Notes under the pieces: model-generated
The model's database searches: none
What the model was told of the DNA's origin: nothing
The model's input: only the letters and a program-made list of their open reading frames with translations
Translations under genes and position numbers: made by a program
From: Tetracentron sinense
Lineage: Eukaryota > Streptophyta > Magnoliopsida > Trochodendrales > Trochodendraceae
Length of the DNA: 64,000 nt
Assembly (NCBI GenBank): GCA_015143295.1
Contig: CM026560.1
Span: 9,302,501 to 9,366,500, forward strand
Direction of reading: 5' to 3'
Part shown: in pieces, positions 22,924-33,254 of the stretch
Layout of the letters: each line of letters opens with the position of its first letter
How positions within the stretch are numbered: position 1 is the first letter of the stretch

Positions 22924-22944
22924 GCTAAGTATTCCATGCTTAGC
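22924..22944 (+). other. Conserved LTR hairpin (GCTAAG/CTTAGC variant)
   Basis: GCTAAG, loop TATTCCATG, CTTAGC. In most other LTRs here the stem is GCTGAG/CTCAGC, and at 28644-28664 it is ACTGAG/CTCAGT, so stem pairing is kept by paired changes. CGTACTT and ATGTCGGCA follow, as in the others. Confidence 0.65.
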
Positions 22945-23400
22945 CGTACTTTCATGTCGGCAAGTGCACGAGCCCCTCTTGACATATGTGATCAGGGTCC
23001 TTGGATAGAGGAGGACTACGGCGAGGAAGAACCGTATAAGGATCTAGCAGTCGAGCCTCAGGCGGAGGCGAGAGACTTAGACCATTGGCCCCACGGGGGT
23101 GACTATTGATCGAGATAGTGTTGGGTCTTATGTATCTTGATATTTTGATAGGTGGGCCTGTCCACCTTAGACTTAGGCGAGTTTTGTATTTATGTTAACT
23201 TGGAATACTATATTTTGGATCATTATAAAGAAATGAAAATTTTAGTTACGCTTCCGCATTTATATTTAGCTTCTGCGCTCTGATTATCATTTTTTAGTAC
23301 TGTATTTTATCTTGTGCATTACAGGATGGTTTGATAGGTTCGTAGTGTGACACCTAAAATATCCCTAAACTCCTAGGGGGTATTTCGGGGCGTTACAGAG

Positions 23401-23412
23401 TGGTATCAGAGC
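23401..23412 (+). other. Primer-binding site of G1 (initiator tRNA-Met)
   Basis: TGGTATCAGAGC, 3 bp after the 5' LTR end. It is complementary to the 3' end of plant initiator tRNA-Met. Confidence 0.93.
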
Positions 23413-23724
23413 TCTAAGCATTAGAGTCCCTAGGGTCACTTGGATGATTGAACAAGGTATTAGAATCACCTTAGAGAGTTGTATTCCAAGTATAGACTAA
23501 CAAGTTAGTCTTAGTCAAAATGGGTTGAACTTCAACCGAACATAGAGTCCTACGCTAGGAACACGGATTGTATGTTATGCTATTGTGTTATATACCATGT
23601 GTACATTATTTGTGTTGTACTTATTGAATATGCTTGATGAATATGTATTGAGTGAATTGCGAAATTTGTACTAAATGCGTATCCAAGTTAGACTCATGTT
23701 GTATTGTCGTTCTCAGGAGAAATC

Positions 23725-24944
23725 ATGAGACGCAATACCCGGGGTCGCGGGTACAACACGAGGGGTAATGGAGGGATGCTCCATCGGGTGTTGCCCAAGC
23801 ATTCGCATCCATAGCCGAGACTTTGGCTATGTTAGCGGCAAGGCAACCGGCCACTCCGCCTAATGCGGCACTTATACCGGCTCCTCCTAACCAAGCCTAA
23901 GCCGGGATAGAAGCTTTTCGGAGGATGAGGCCTCCAACTTTTTGTGGAAGCATTGATCCACTTGTCACCGAGGGTTGGATTCGGCAACTCGAGAAGATAT
24001 TCTCGGTATTGGCACCTATGGAAGTGGAAAGGGTCACTTGGGCCGCCTTTATGCTTGAAGGCGAGGCCGACCATTGGTGGAAATCCGCGCTTCAGACCCG
24101 AGAGTTGACCCGCCAAGGTCAAGACTGGACTTGGGAGGAATTCTTGGAGGTTTTCAACAAGAAGTACTTTCCGGTCGGAATGAAAGAAAAGATGGAGGTC
24201 GAATTCATTACCTTGGAGCAAGGTAATATGTCAGTAGCGGCTTATGAAGCCAAATTTTCTGAGCTATCTCGATTTGCTCCACACATGATAGCTACCGAGG
24301 CTATGAAGGCCCGAAAATTCGAGAGGGGGTTGAAGGCCTACCTCAAGGATCGTGTCTCAATGTTCCGACATGAGACATATTCAGAAGTTGTGGACAAGGC
24401 ATTGTTGGCCGAGTCGAATTCCGAAGAGTTCTTTAAGAGAAGAGGAATTGAGAAAGGACAGTCAAGTAGTTCAGGGGAGAAAAGAGCAAGGACTAGCTTG
24501 TATCAGTCCACAGGGCCGGCTCAGTCACAGAGGATGTATTTGGCACCACAGGCCCCTCACTCTTTTGCTCCACCGGCTTTTCGCCCGGCTACCTCATATG
24601 CTCCTCGCCCCGCAGTTACTCAGGCTACGGAATATGCTCCTTCCCCCTATTCACACGATGTATGCACTCTTTGTGGAAGGAGGCATCCAGCGGGAGAATG
24701 CCGGAGGGTTATAGGAAGTTGCTTCGATTGTGGTGACCAAGGCCACATGGTTAGAGATTGTCCCCGACGTTTTATGCCAGCTCAGTCTCAGGGGAGTAGG
24801 CCCCCAATTAGGTAGACATCTCAGCCTAGATCTTCTCAGGCTTCGAGGGCCTCACAGTCTACCCGGCCTCCTCGCCCAGCCACACAGGGCCGAGTCTTTG
24901 CCTTATCCGAGAGAGACGCACGTGCATCCGACGATGTCGTGCAA
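23725..24944 (+). pseudogene. Gag of G1 (Ty3/gypsy), broken
   Basis: The product starts MRRNTRGRGYNTRG, matching MRHGNWGRGYHTRR in G3, which supports this start. The gag core has MRPPTFCGSIDPLVTEGWI, WAAFMLEGEADHWWK, FNKKYFPVGMKEKME, LSRFAPHMIATEAMK and FERGLK, the retrotransposon gag (PF03732-type) pattern. A proline-rich linker follows, then a CCHC zinc knuckle CFDCGDQGHMVRDC with a second cysteine-rich motif CTLCGRRHPAGEC just before it. It forms the particle shell and binds RNA. The C-terminal tail (LSERDARASDDVV) ends at the spacer. Broken in a few places. Confidence 0.85.
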
Positions 24945-25092
24945 GGTACGCAAAAATTCTAGAGTCTAAGTTGTGTGAAATTTCTATGGTTTATGATGTG
25001 ATTATTTATACTAAGGGTTACCTATGTATGATGCTTGTGATTGTTTGAAATCTACTAATAGTAGCTACTTAATCGCACAAGCGCTTTATTAG
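24945..25092 (+). other. Conserved gag-protease spacer with GT...AG-like borders
   Basis: 148 bp between gag and protease, beginning GTACGCA after CAAG and ending TTATTAG before TGAAC. The same position in G2 (45003-45149) and G3 (57351-57506) has the same borders around divergent interiors of 147 and 156 bp. It looks intron-like. Ogre-type Ty3/gypsy elements are known to carry a spliced intron in this general region; whether this family does is not known to me. Confidence 0.45.
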
Positions 25093-28000
25093 TGAACAAG
25101 TGTCTCGCCCGAGTGTTGATCGACACAGGATCCACTCACTCCTTTGTGTCACCTAGTTTCGCAAAGGGATTTTTGACTGAGGCTACTCCTTTAAAGCAGG
25201 AGTTGACCATTGCAACTCCACTCGGCAAGTCAGTTGATACGGACAATATATTCAGGGATAGTGTGGTTCAAGTGGGGGAGAATGAACTGTTAGCCGATCT
25301 CATCGTCCTAGATTTTCAAGACTTGGATTTTGATGTCATCTTAGGGATGGATTGGTTGTCAAACCATCACGGGCATGTTGCGTGTTTTGAAAAGATGGTG
25401 AATTTCAAACCAGAAGGGGGTAAGCCTTTTCACTTCCGAGGATTGAGAGAGAGGGACATTGCTCGCCTCGCAGCCTTGAGTATAGCAAACCCAGAAGCAC
25501 AAAACTCCTCGGCCATTCCGGTCGTGAGTGAGTTCTTGGACGTGTTTCCGGAGGAACTTCCCGGGTTACCTCCGAATCGGGAGATCGAGTTCGCTATAGA
25601 GCTTACTCCGGGCACCGCTCCGATTTCAAGAGCCCCATATAGAATGGCCCCGATAGAGCTTGAAGAATTGAAGAAGCAAATTGAGGAGTTACAACAACTT
25701 GGTTTCATCCAACCAAGTGTGTCACCGTGGGGAGCTCCGGTCCTTTTTGTAAAGAAGAAAGACGGGTCGATGAGAATGTGTATAGACTACCGTCAGTTGA
25801 ACAAGGTAACTATCAAGAACCGTTATCCCTTACCAAGGATCGATGACTTATTCGACCAACTGAAGGGAGCGAGATTCTTCTCCAAAATTGATCTTAGATC
25901 GGGGTATCATCAATTAAGGATCAAGGCGGAAGATGTTCCGAAGACGGCTTTCAGGACTCGGTATGGGCATTACGAGTTCCTTGTCATGCCTTTTGGGCTG
26001 ACGAATGCACCGGCGGCATTCATGGGTTTGATGAACTGGGTGTTCCGATCTTACTTGGATCGATGCGTGATTGTATTCATTGATGACATTTTGGTGTATT
26101 CCCAGACACGGGAAGATCACGCACGAGACCTCCGCCTTGCTCTGGAGATGTTGAGAGAGCATAGGCTATATGCCAAATTGAGTAAGTGCGAGTTCTGGTT
26201 AGAGAAGGTCGCATTTCTTGGACACGTGGTGTCGGTCGAGGGCATTTCTGTAGATCCAGCCAAGGTTGAGGCAGTCATGAGTTGGGAGAGGCCCAAGAGC
26301 GTCACGGAGATACGTAGTTTCCTCGGATTGGCAGGCTACTACCGAAGATTTGTGGAGGGATTCTCCAGTTTGGCTGCACCTCTCACCTACTTGACAAGGA
26401 AAAATACAAAGTTCAGTTGGAGTGACCGATGTGAAGTAAGTTTCCAAGAGTTGAAGAAACGCTTCACCACAGCCCCTGTCCTTACTGTGCCATCTGGACC
26501 TTTTGGGTATGAGGTGTATAGTGATGCCTCGCATGTTAGACTCGGGTGTTTCCTAATGCAATACAAGAAGTTCATTGCCTATTCATCAAGGCAGTTGAAA
26601 GAGCATGAAAAGAACTACCCCACTCACGACTTGGAGCTTGCGGCGGTCGTGTTTGCAATTAAAATTTGGCGACATTATCTGTACGGGGTGGAGTTCTATG
26701 TGTACACGGACCACAAGAGCCTCAAGTATCTCTTTTCCCAAAAAGAGCTAAACTTACGACAACGACGTTGGATTGAGTTCTTAAAGGACTACGAGTGCAC
26801 TATCCAATATCACCCGGGAAAAGCAAATGTGGTGGCAGATGCTCTGAGTAGGAAACCATCGGGATTGTTGGCTCACATGTTGGTGCGGGAATGGAGACTG
26901 TTGGATGATTTGGAAAATCTAGACGTCAGTGTGAATGATTCTGTCCGCAGTCTGGTTTTGGTAAATGTTACAGTTCGGCCGTACCTTATAGACTTGATCC
27001 AAGAGTATCAAGCCACAGACACTGACTTGTTGGCTTTCCGGGATAAGGAAGTGGCCAAGGGTAGTACGGACTTCTCTCTCACTAGCCGAGGTGCTATTAC
27101 ATTCAAGGGAAGGCTTTGTGTCCCAGCCAATGCAGACCTTCGGAGAGAGATTATGGACGAAGCTCACCGGTCTAAGTATACAGTGCATCCCGGGGGGACA
27201 AAGATGTATCGGAACCTCAAGAGTCACTTTTGGTGGTGAAACATGAAGAGGAAAGTTGCGGAGTATGTGGCACGGTGTTTGGTGTGCCAACAGGTGAAAG
27301 CAGAGCATTTGAGACCGGCGGGTCTTTTGCAGTCTCTCCCTATTCCCGAGTGGAAATGGGAACATATCTCTATGGACTTCATCGTGGGGTTGCCGAAGAC
27401 GGTTAGGAAGACCGATGCTATATGGGTAGTTGTTGATAGACTCACGAAGTCCGCTCATTTCTTACCGTACCAGACTACATTCAACTCCAATAAGTTAGCG
27501 GGGCTATACATCAAGGAAATAGTCCGATTACACGGGGTGCCAGTGAGTATTGTGTCGGATAGAGACCCAAGATTCATATCTAGGTTTTGGAAAAGTTTTC
27601 AAGGTGCAATGGGCTCCCGGTTAGACTTTAGCACAGCTTTCCACCCACAGACCGATGGGCAAACCGAGAGGGTGAATCAAGTTATTGAAGATATGCTCTG
27701 AGCATGTATGCTAGACTTCAAGGGAAGTTGGGAAGATCACCTACCTTTGGTGGAATTCGCTTACAACAATAGTTATCAAGAAAGCATACAAATGGCGCCT
27801 TTCGAGGCTTTGTACGGAAGGAGTTGTAGATCCCCGTTGTATTGGGATGAAGTGGAAGAAAGAAAGATTTTGAGCCCCGAGTTAATTGAACAAACCGCGG
27901 ATAGGGTCAAGCTTATCCGGGAGAGGTTAAAGACCGTACAAGATAGACAGAAAAGCTATGCCGACAACCGAATGAGGGATCTTGAATTCCGAGTCGGTGA

Positions 28001-28185
28001 TTTTGTGTTTGTAAGGATTTCACCGACCAAAGGTGTTATGCGATTCGGGAAGAGAGGCAAGCTTAGCTCGAGATATGTGGGTCCGTTCGAGATCATTGCT
28101 CGAGTTGGTGAGGTAGCTTACCGGGTTGCTTTACCCGCTTATATGGCGGCGGTCCACAACGTGTTTCACATCTCCATGCTCCGGA
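25093..28185 (+). pseudogene. Pol of G1: protease, RT, RNase H, integrase; broken
   Basis: Protease has [13 protein letters not shown] and [12 protein letters not shown] (25119-25370). RT has [55 protein letters not shown] and the catalytic FIDDILVYS (about 25620-26110). RNase H has [21 protein letters not shown] and [11 protein letters not shown] (about 26500-26740). Integrase has [11 protein letters not shown] (zinc-binding end), MDFIVGLP, VSDRDPRF and TDGQTERVN (the D, D, E core), then GPFEIIARVGEVAYR and HNVFHISML. Order PR-RT-RH-INT is Ty3/gypsy. It copies and inserts the element genome. The end of the gene continues past the solo LTR at 30062. Broken, a few breaks. Confidence 0.9.
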
Positions 28186-30061
28186 TGTCGCAACCCAAAA
28201 TACCCCCTAGGAGTTAAGGGTACTTTGACTCGTGACCGCCATATCATACCTCCAGTATGATACATAAGGCACACGTGGAAACCTGTCAGAGTACCTGAAT
28301 ATACATAGCGGAAACGAAATACAATGCACAGCGGAAAATAAAATACTAACATAGCGGAAGCAAAATGAATACTCCTATAACTTGGCTCAAGTAAGAACCA
28401 ACAAGTATACATGTGTGAGAAACCCAAAAGTGGAGTGGACAAACCCCACACTCACATAACAAAAAGACACAAGTTCTAAGTCGGTCGATCAACAGAAATC
28501 GAAGTCACGACTCCTATCTAAAGCACCATCGTCATGATAGTGATCCATGGAAGGCTCCGGATCACGGTACTCTTCCTCGACCCAAGGTTCTTCGCCACAC
28601 AAATCGAATGGAACCCGAGCACCTGCCGATCATAACAATATCGACTGAGCATGGAATACTCAGTGTATACAAACTAATAACAATAAAGCGGTTAGGCATG
28701 GAGCATACAAGACATGGAGAATGAAATCCGTAAATTCCTTAAAGCATGGAAACCGTGAAAACGTATGTGAGATAATATTCAAAACCAAAACTGTAACCGT
28801 GTGAGTCAATCGATAATCATAGCCTTATGAGTTCTTGTGAGTTCATGGAGTTACTTAGAGTCATTATGATCCGTAGAGACATAGAGCATAGAGCAATAAC
28901 CTTAGAGCATTTCCATAGAGCATAACCTTAGAGATCTTAGAGCATTTCATTGTGATCCGTGGAGCTTGTGAGACGATCTTAGAGCATTATCATAGAGTTT
29001 CCTTGTGAGCATGGTATGATCCTTAGAGCTTGTGAAACGATCTTAGAGAAATCATAGAGTTACTTAGAATCATTCATTATTCGTCTTTTCGTGAAAAACC
29101 TTTGTTTGTACTTGGAGAAATCCATGGAAACCATCGGTTTATGCGAGACATGCGAGCATATGCACTTAATAAGAGAAATCATCGTATTTAAGCATAGAAT
29201 CCCTTAGAGGTATTTTATCAAACACTTAGAGTGCATCATAATAGTAACCTTCATCCAAGTATATAATCACACATTTTCATACATAAAATCAATACATATA
29301 GATAGGGCATAGATAAGAAGAATCATAATTAGTAACTAGTAGGATTGCAAGATTGTAGTAGAGTGTATCTACCTTGGAGAAATCAATGAGTTTGACTCCC
29401 AATGGCTGGAACAAGCAAGAACAGTGAGTTCTTGGTTGGAAAACACCAAATGGAAAGGAAGAACTTGATCTTCCACAAGCTTGAACGATCACCAAGGTCC
29501 TCTCCTCCTTCTCTTCTTCAAATCCCTCAAAAACAATGCATAAAGGGTTTGTGAAACCCTAAGGCACGAACCCTACCCTTTTATAGGCAAAGGGTGATGG
29601 TTAAAATCTTAAACACCCTTAATGAAGAAAATCTGCGTATGACCGATCGATCGGTGGTATGGACCGAGCGATCGGTGGCTTACCGGTCGATCGGTGTTAT
29701 GACCGAGAGATCGGTCAAAAACACACTCTCTGGAATTTTTTCCCATACAAAAAAGTTAACCGTGCGACAGCTATCGAGCGATCGGTAGTTGACCGATCGA
29801 TTGCAGGTAATGACCGAGCGATCGGTCGACCCCTGCTTTGCTGAAAAACCTTGTTTACACCACTCGAATCTTCCCCAATGCACTTCCAACACTCTTTTAT
29901 GCTTTCAACACATTTCCTAAGGACATATAGACCCATTGGAACATTTAGGCCATAATTCCAAACACATATATTAACATAAGACCCATAAGTGCACAAAACC
30001 ACACTTGGGCACTATTCACACACTATTCATTCTTAGTGAAATGAAATTTCGGGGCTCTACA
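28186..30061 (-). mobile_element. Solo Ty3/gypsy LTR in G1 pol, target duplication CCGGA
   Basis: The 1876-bp segment reads TGTCGCAACCC...GGGGCTCTACA on the plus strand; the LTR is in minus orientation. CCGGA flanks it at 28181-28185 and 30062-30066. It belongs to the same subfamily as the LTRs of G3 (about 1.87 kb). It has the conserved hairpin in its ACTGAG/CTCAGT form (28644-28664), a TATA-like TTTTATAGG at 29579-29587 and the palindrome array at 29640-29830. It is younger than G1. Confidence 0.95.
29579..29830 (-). promoter_or_regulatory. Promoter region of the 28186-30061 LTR
   Basis: The TATA-like element is at 29579-29587. Upstream in sense is an array with the perfect palindrome ACCGATCGATCGGT (29642-29655) and several ACCGAGCGATCGGT sites, split by the box at 29726-29754 (CTCTCTGGAA...CATACAAAA on the plus strand). 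Confidence 0.65.
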
Positions 30062-30291
30062 CCGGAAGTATATCCCGGATCCTTCACATGTCGTCGAACT
30101 TGATACGATGGAGATCCGAGAGGACCTCACGTTGGTTGAGAAGCCGATTCACATATTGGATCAAAGAGACCAAGTGCTTCGCAACAAGACTATACCGCTA
30201 GTCCTAGTGCAATGGCAACATCACGCGAGAGAAGAAGCCACGTGGGAGCGTGAAGCCGAAGTCAAAGCAAAGTATCCTGAGTTGTTTGAAT
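30062..30291 (+). pseudogene. C-terminal end of G1 pol (chromodomain-like)
   Basis: The part of pol downstream of the inserted LTR. It contains TLVEKPIHILDQRDQVLRNK, IPLVLVQWQHHAREEATWE and AEVKAKYPELFE. This is the chromodomain-type tail of Tekay/Del chromoviruses, which recognises chromatin marks and guides integration. It lacks a full aromatic cage, as known for group II chromodomains. Confidence 0.75.
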
Positions 30292-30369
30292 AGGTTTGTG
30301 TATATGGCTTGTGATTTTGCTTTGGTTTTGTACATGTATGTATCGTCCAAATTTCGGGGACGAAATTTT

Positions 30370-30385
30370 TGTAAGGGGGGGAGAA
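30370..30385 (+). other. Polypurine tract of G1
   Basis: TGTAAGGGGGGGAGAA ends exactly at the 3' LTR start TGTAGCACC. It is the plus-strand primer site. G2 has the complement CTCCCCCTCTTAC at its 3' LTR edge. Confidence 0.9.
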
Positions 30386-31198
30386 TGTAGCACCCCGGAC
30401 TTTTTTATCCTTAATGAATAGCACCTTCGTAGCTAATTGGCCGTTTTTATAGTCTAATTTATAAATAAGGGAGACATCGGAAATTCCGAAATTTTAGAAA
30501 TGTTCGTTTTCGAAAGATGGATCCAACGCAAGTTGAATCGTCGAAATCGGACGAACGAGTCAAAAGATATGGCCAAAATAGTCAGGACCAGTAGAGCACC
30601 GATCGCTCGGTCCACGGAGCAATCGATCGGTCCAAAACCGATCGATCGGAGGCTATCGACTGGTCGAAAAATTTGTATGGGGAAATTTTCCAGAGAGTGA
30701 GTTTTTGACCAGTCGATCGGTCAATAACACCGATCGCTCGGTAGGCAACCGATCGATCGGTCATTAACACCGATCGCTCGGTCTTCGCGTTTTGCAGAAA
30801 TTTCATTAAGGGCTTTTTCATCTTTTGGGGGTTAAACCCTTTCTTCTTAAGGCTTGCCCGAGCCTTAGGGATCATTTACAACATTTGAGAGATTTTGAGA
30901 GATAGAGAGAGAAGAGAAGGAAGCTCTAACCTAGGGTTTGGTTTTGAGAAGGAAATCAAGGGGGGTTTAAGAACCCTAGCTCACCCCAACTCGAGTTGCT
31001 TCAAGTTCAAGGCTCAAGCTCGTGTGGGGACTCATTCTCCAAGCTAGGGCAGCGATCCTACGGCGTTTTTGAAAGGGGTTTCTTCCCCAACTCAAGTCCC
31101 CTTCAAGCAAAGGCTTCCTCATTCCAAATAGAGCTTTTATTTCAAGGTTTCTTCAAGATCAAGCCTTGATCTAAGGTTAGTACACCCTACTAACTTAC
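30386..31198 (+). mobile_element. Partial 3' LTR of G1
   Basis: It matches the first 0.8 kb of the 5' LTR, then passes at 31198 into a different LTR in the opposite orientation. It retains the U3 palindrome array (30597-30785). Confidence 0.9.
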
Positions 31199-31316
31199 TT
31201 CAAAATCATAGAGCAGAAACCATGATACTTTTCAAAACATATACTGGGCAATCTTTTCAAATCATATTTCTAAACAAGGCTTTACAAGCATGACTTTGAG
31301 ACATTCTTTACAAGCA

Positions 31317-31660
31317 AAGTGTTTCCCTTCTCGGAACACCTTAGAGACGAGTTCATACTTCACAAGCTTTCAAAGTGATTCCCTTCTCGGAACACCATAG
31401 AGATGAGTTCATACTTTACAAGATTTCAAAGTGATTCCTTTCTCGAAACACCTTAGAAACGAGTTCATACTTTACAAGCTTTCAAAGTGATTCCCTTCTC
31501 GGAAAAGTGATTCCCTTCTCGGAACACCTTAGAGACGAGTTCATACTTTACAAGATTTCAAAGTGATTCCCTTCTCGGAAAACCTTAGAGACGAGTTCTT
31601 ACTTTACAATATTTCAAAGTGATTCCCTTCTCGGAACACCTTAGTGACGAGTTCATTTCT
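31317..31660 (-). repeat. 56-bp minisatellite, about six units
   Basis: Unit AAGTGATTCCCTTCTCGG, then AACACCTTAGAGACGAG and TTCATACTTTACAAG; one unit is shorter. A CTCG...CGAG pairing is possible in most units but is weak, so this array is less clearly structured than those of the other LTRs. Confidence 0.8.
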
Positions 31661-32240
31661 TTCATTGAGCAAGCTTTGAGACTCTGAGCCAATCATAATA
31701 CTTTGAGCATAATACTTAAAAATCAAACCAAAACATCGAGCAAAACCTCTTTCCGAAACAAGTCCGATTAAAACTCCTTTTCAAAACCCAATTCCTACTT
31801 TGAGGCAAAAACCCTTTTTCTTCCATCCTTTCGATTGAACAAAACCTAATATACAAGTGCAAGTGATCATTTGTGAACAAGATTTAAACAAGAACTTTAA
31901 ATATAACTTATCTTTAATCATAGTTTATCAATAACAAATCCAAGACCTTAATTTCCCAAGAAAATCCTCCCAAAACTTGAAACCTATCATAAAACACAAC
32001 TATACTAAGTTTAGTAGAGTGTATCTACCTTGTGAAGGATTGATTTCCTTCACCCAAGAGGTTTTGAAAGCTTGTGGAAGAGAAGATCCAAGCTTAGGAA
32101 GAACTCTTGAAATCAAAACTCGGATTCCACTTGATCACTAGTGCCAACCTTGAAAATCCTAGCTCTTCTCCTTCTTTTCCCTCAAACTTTCTCCCAAAAA
32201 CTTCTTCTAAGGGTTCTTGTAACCCTAGCCACGAAAATGG

Positions 32241-32490
32241 CTTATTTATAGGGGTTTGCGGTGACCCAAAACCCCATAACACCCTTAAAATATCTCAAGA
32301 GTTGATTACAAGGCAAAATAGCCCAGACCGGTCGACAACTAGAGAGGTTCGGTTGACCGGTCAAATGACCCCTCTCTGTCTAAATAACCCATACAACTTT
32401 TCGAGCATTCGGTCGACCGGTAATGAGGTTCGGTCGACCGGTGGCTGTTCGGTCGACCGGTACCAAAATCGGTCGACCGGGTTTTGCCTG
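32241..32490 (-). promoter_or_regulatory. LTR promoter with GGTCGACC palindromes
   Basis: TATA box at 32241-32254 in minus sense. Upstream, about six CGGTCGACCGGT or close sites lie from 32330 to 32490, split by the box near 32374-32396 (CTCTCTG...CCCATACAA on the plus strand). Confidence 0.65.
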
Positions 32491-32926
32491 TTTTCTTCCC
32501 CTGCTCTTCTATTTTTGGCCTGTGCTTTGTTCTTTCCCCTTCTTATACTTACTCCTATACTTATTTCACTTTAAAACATACCTTTCATTTCATTAACTTT
32601 AAGTTTAATTAACCTTTAATTAAAATAAGGAAGTACCTCCCATTTGAATCCAATAAAAATACTTAGAAAATCCAATTCCTCATAACTCAAAATCTGATTT
32701 TCCAGTTCTAGGCAAAACCCGATAAATCCGGTTCTTTGTAAATTTTTCCATTGCTCGGAAACCATTCTAATCATATGAATAAAATCCCATAAAATTACGT
32801 AAGCTTAGTTAACATATAAACAACCATTACTGAGACTTTTTATCTCAAAATTCGGAAATTTTCATTACATGGCCACTATTCACAGCACTATTCGCAGGCT
32901 ATGAAAGTGAGATCCAGGGTTCTACA

Positions 32927-33010
32927 CCCGTGGCTGCAACGGGATGGGTGGATCCCTTTCTTCTACATATTCTTCTTCAACGCATGGCTCCGGGTTGCAG
33001 ATGATTGACC
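32927..33010 (-). mobile_element. Short gypsy LTR fragment
   Basis: GTGGCTGCAACGGGATGGG and the following 60 bp match 33573-33645 inside the neighbouring solo LTR. No ends are seen. Confidence 0.6.
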
Positions 33011-33254
33011 ATAGGTACTTCAGACCCAATTGAATATCATTCTAAGGACCTAAAACATTATAAGAATCATGATAAAGATAAATGAAAAGATTAAGGAAAT
33101 CATGTGCATCGTATTGGTTAAGTAAATATGAGTTTTCTATGAGAAAATAGAGGACTCTTTGATGAGTGCCTAGAGGCATCTTGAATTCGTTAATGAATCC
33201 AGCTCCAAAAGCTACTAGATTGTTCTGGCTTAAGACTCGTCGATGAATGCAAAG
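33011..33254 (-). mobile_element. Copia-like LTR or 3'-end fragment, left part
   Basis: Read on the minus strand it matches 51976-52079 plus 61012-61112 (for example TGTTTTAGGTCCTTAGAATG). It is continuous with 35510-36025 once the solo LTR between them is set aside. No ORF. Family B-like by its other half. Confidence 0.5.

Larger units (their letters stand above)
20886..23397 (+). mobile_element. 5' LTR of G1
   Basis: 2512 bp, TGTAGCACCCCGG...CGGGGCGTTACA, immediately followed by GAG and the PBS. It carries the U3 palindrome array, six hairpin repeat units (22260-22662), the conserved GCTAAG...CTTAGC hairpin (22924-22944) and a purine-rich region near 21400. The upstream flank is TTAAC; the matching downstream copy is lost with the 3' LTR end. 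Confidence 0.92.
20886..31198 (+). mobile_element. G1: Ty3/gypsy chromovirus (Tekay-like), broken
   Basis: Plus-strand element: 5' LTR 20886-23397, PBS 23401-23412, gag, a spacer, pol (protease, RT, RNase H, integrase, chromodomain-like end), PPT, and a partial 3' LTR 30386-31198. A solo LTR (28186-30061) sits inside pol. About 813 bp of the two LTRs can be compared; a hand count gives roughly 2-2.5% difference. That is on the order of one million years at a commonly used plant LTR rate, and older if the species is slow-evolving. Coding parts carry a handful of breaks. It is the best-preserved pol in the window. Confidence 0.9.
31199..32926 (-). mobile_element. Ty3/gypsy LTR, partial, GGTCGACC subfamily
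   Basis: Minus-orientation LTR ending GATCCAGGGTTCTACA at 32926. It has a 56-bp minisatellite (31317-31660), a TATA box (CTTATTTATAGGGG, 32241-32254) and a palindrome array of the GGTCGACCGG type. Its other end is missing where it meets G1. A shared 3' terminal block links it to 19293-20456. Confidence 0.75.

Noticed and set aside
23401-23412. Possible tRNA gene piece
   Set aside because: It is only the short PBS match to initiator tRNA-Met. No cloverleaf can be drawn around this or the other PBS sites.
25093-28185. G1 as a currently active element
   Set aside because: Pol is split by a solo LTR, the coding parts are broken, and the 3' LTR is incomplete.
29640-29830. GATC clusters as a bacterial-type methylation or origin signal
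   Set aside because: All surrounding sequence is plant LTR, and the clusters sit at a fixed position upstream of TATA.
32107-32574. 155-aa plus-strand ORF
   Set aside because: It runs antisense through the promoter and leader part of a minus-strand LTR and has no recognisable domain.
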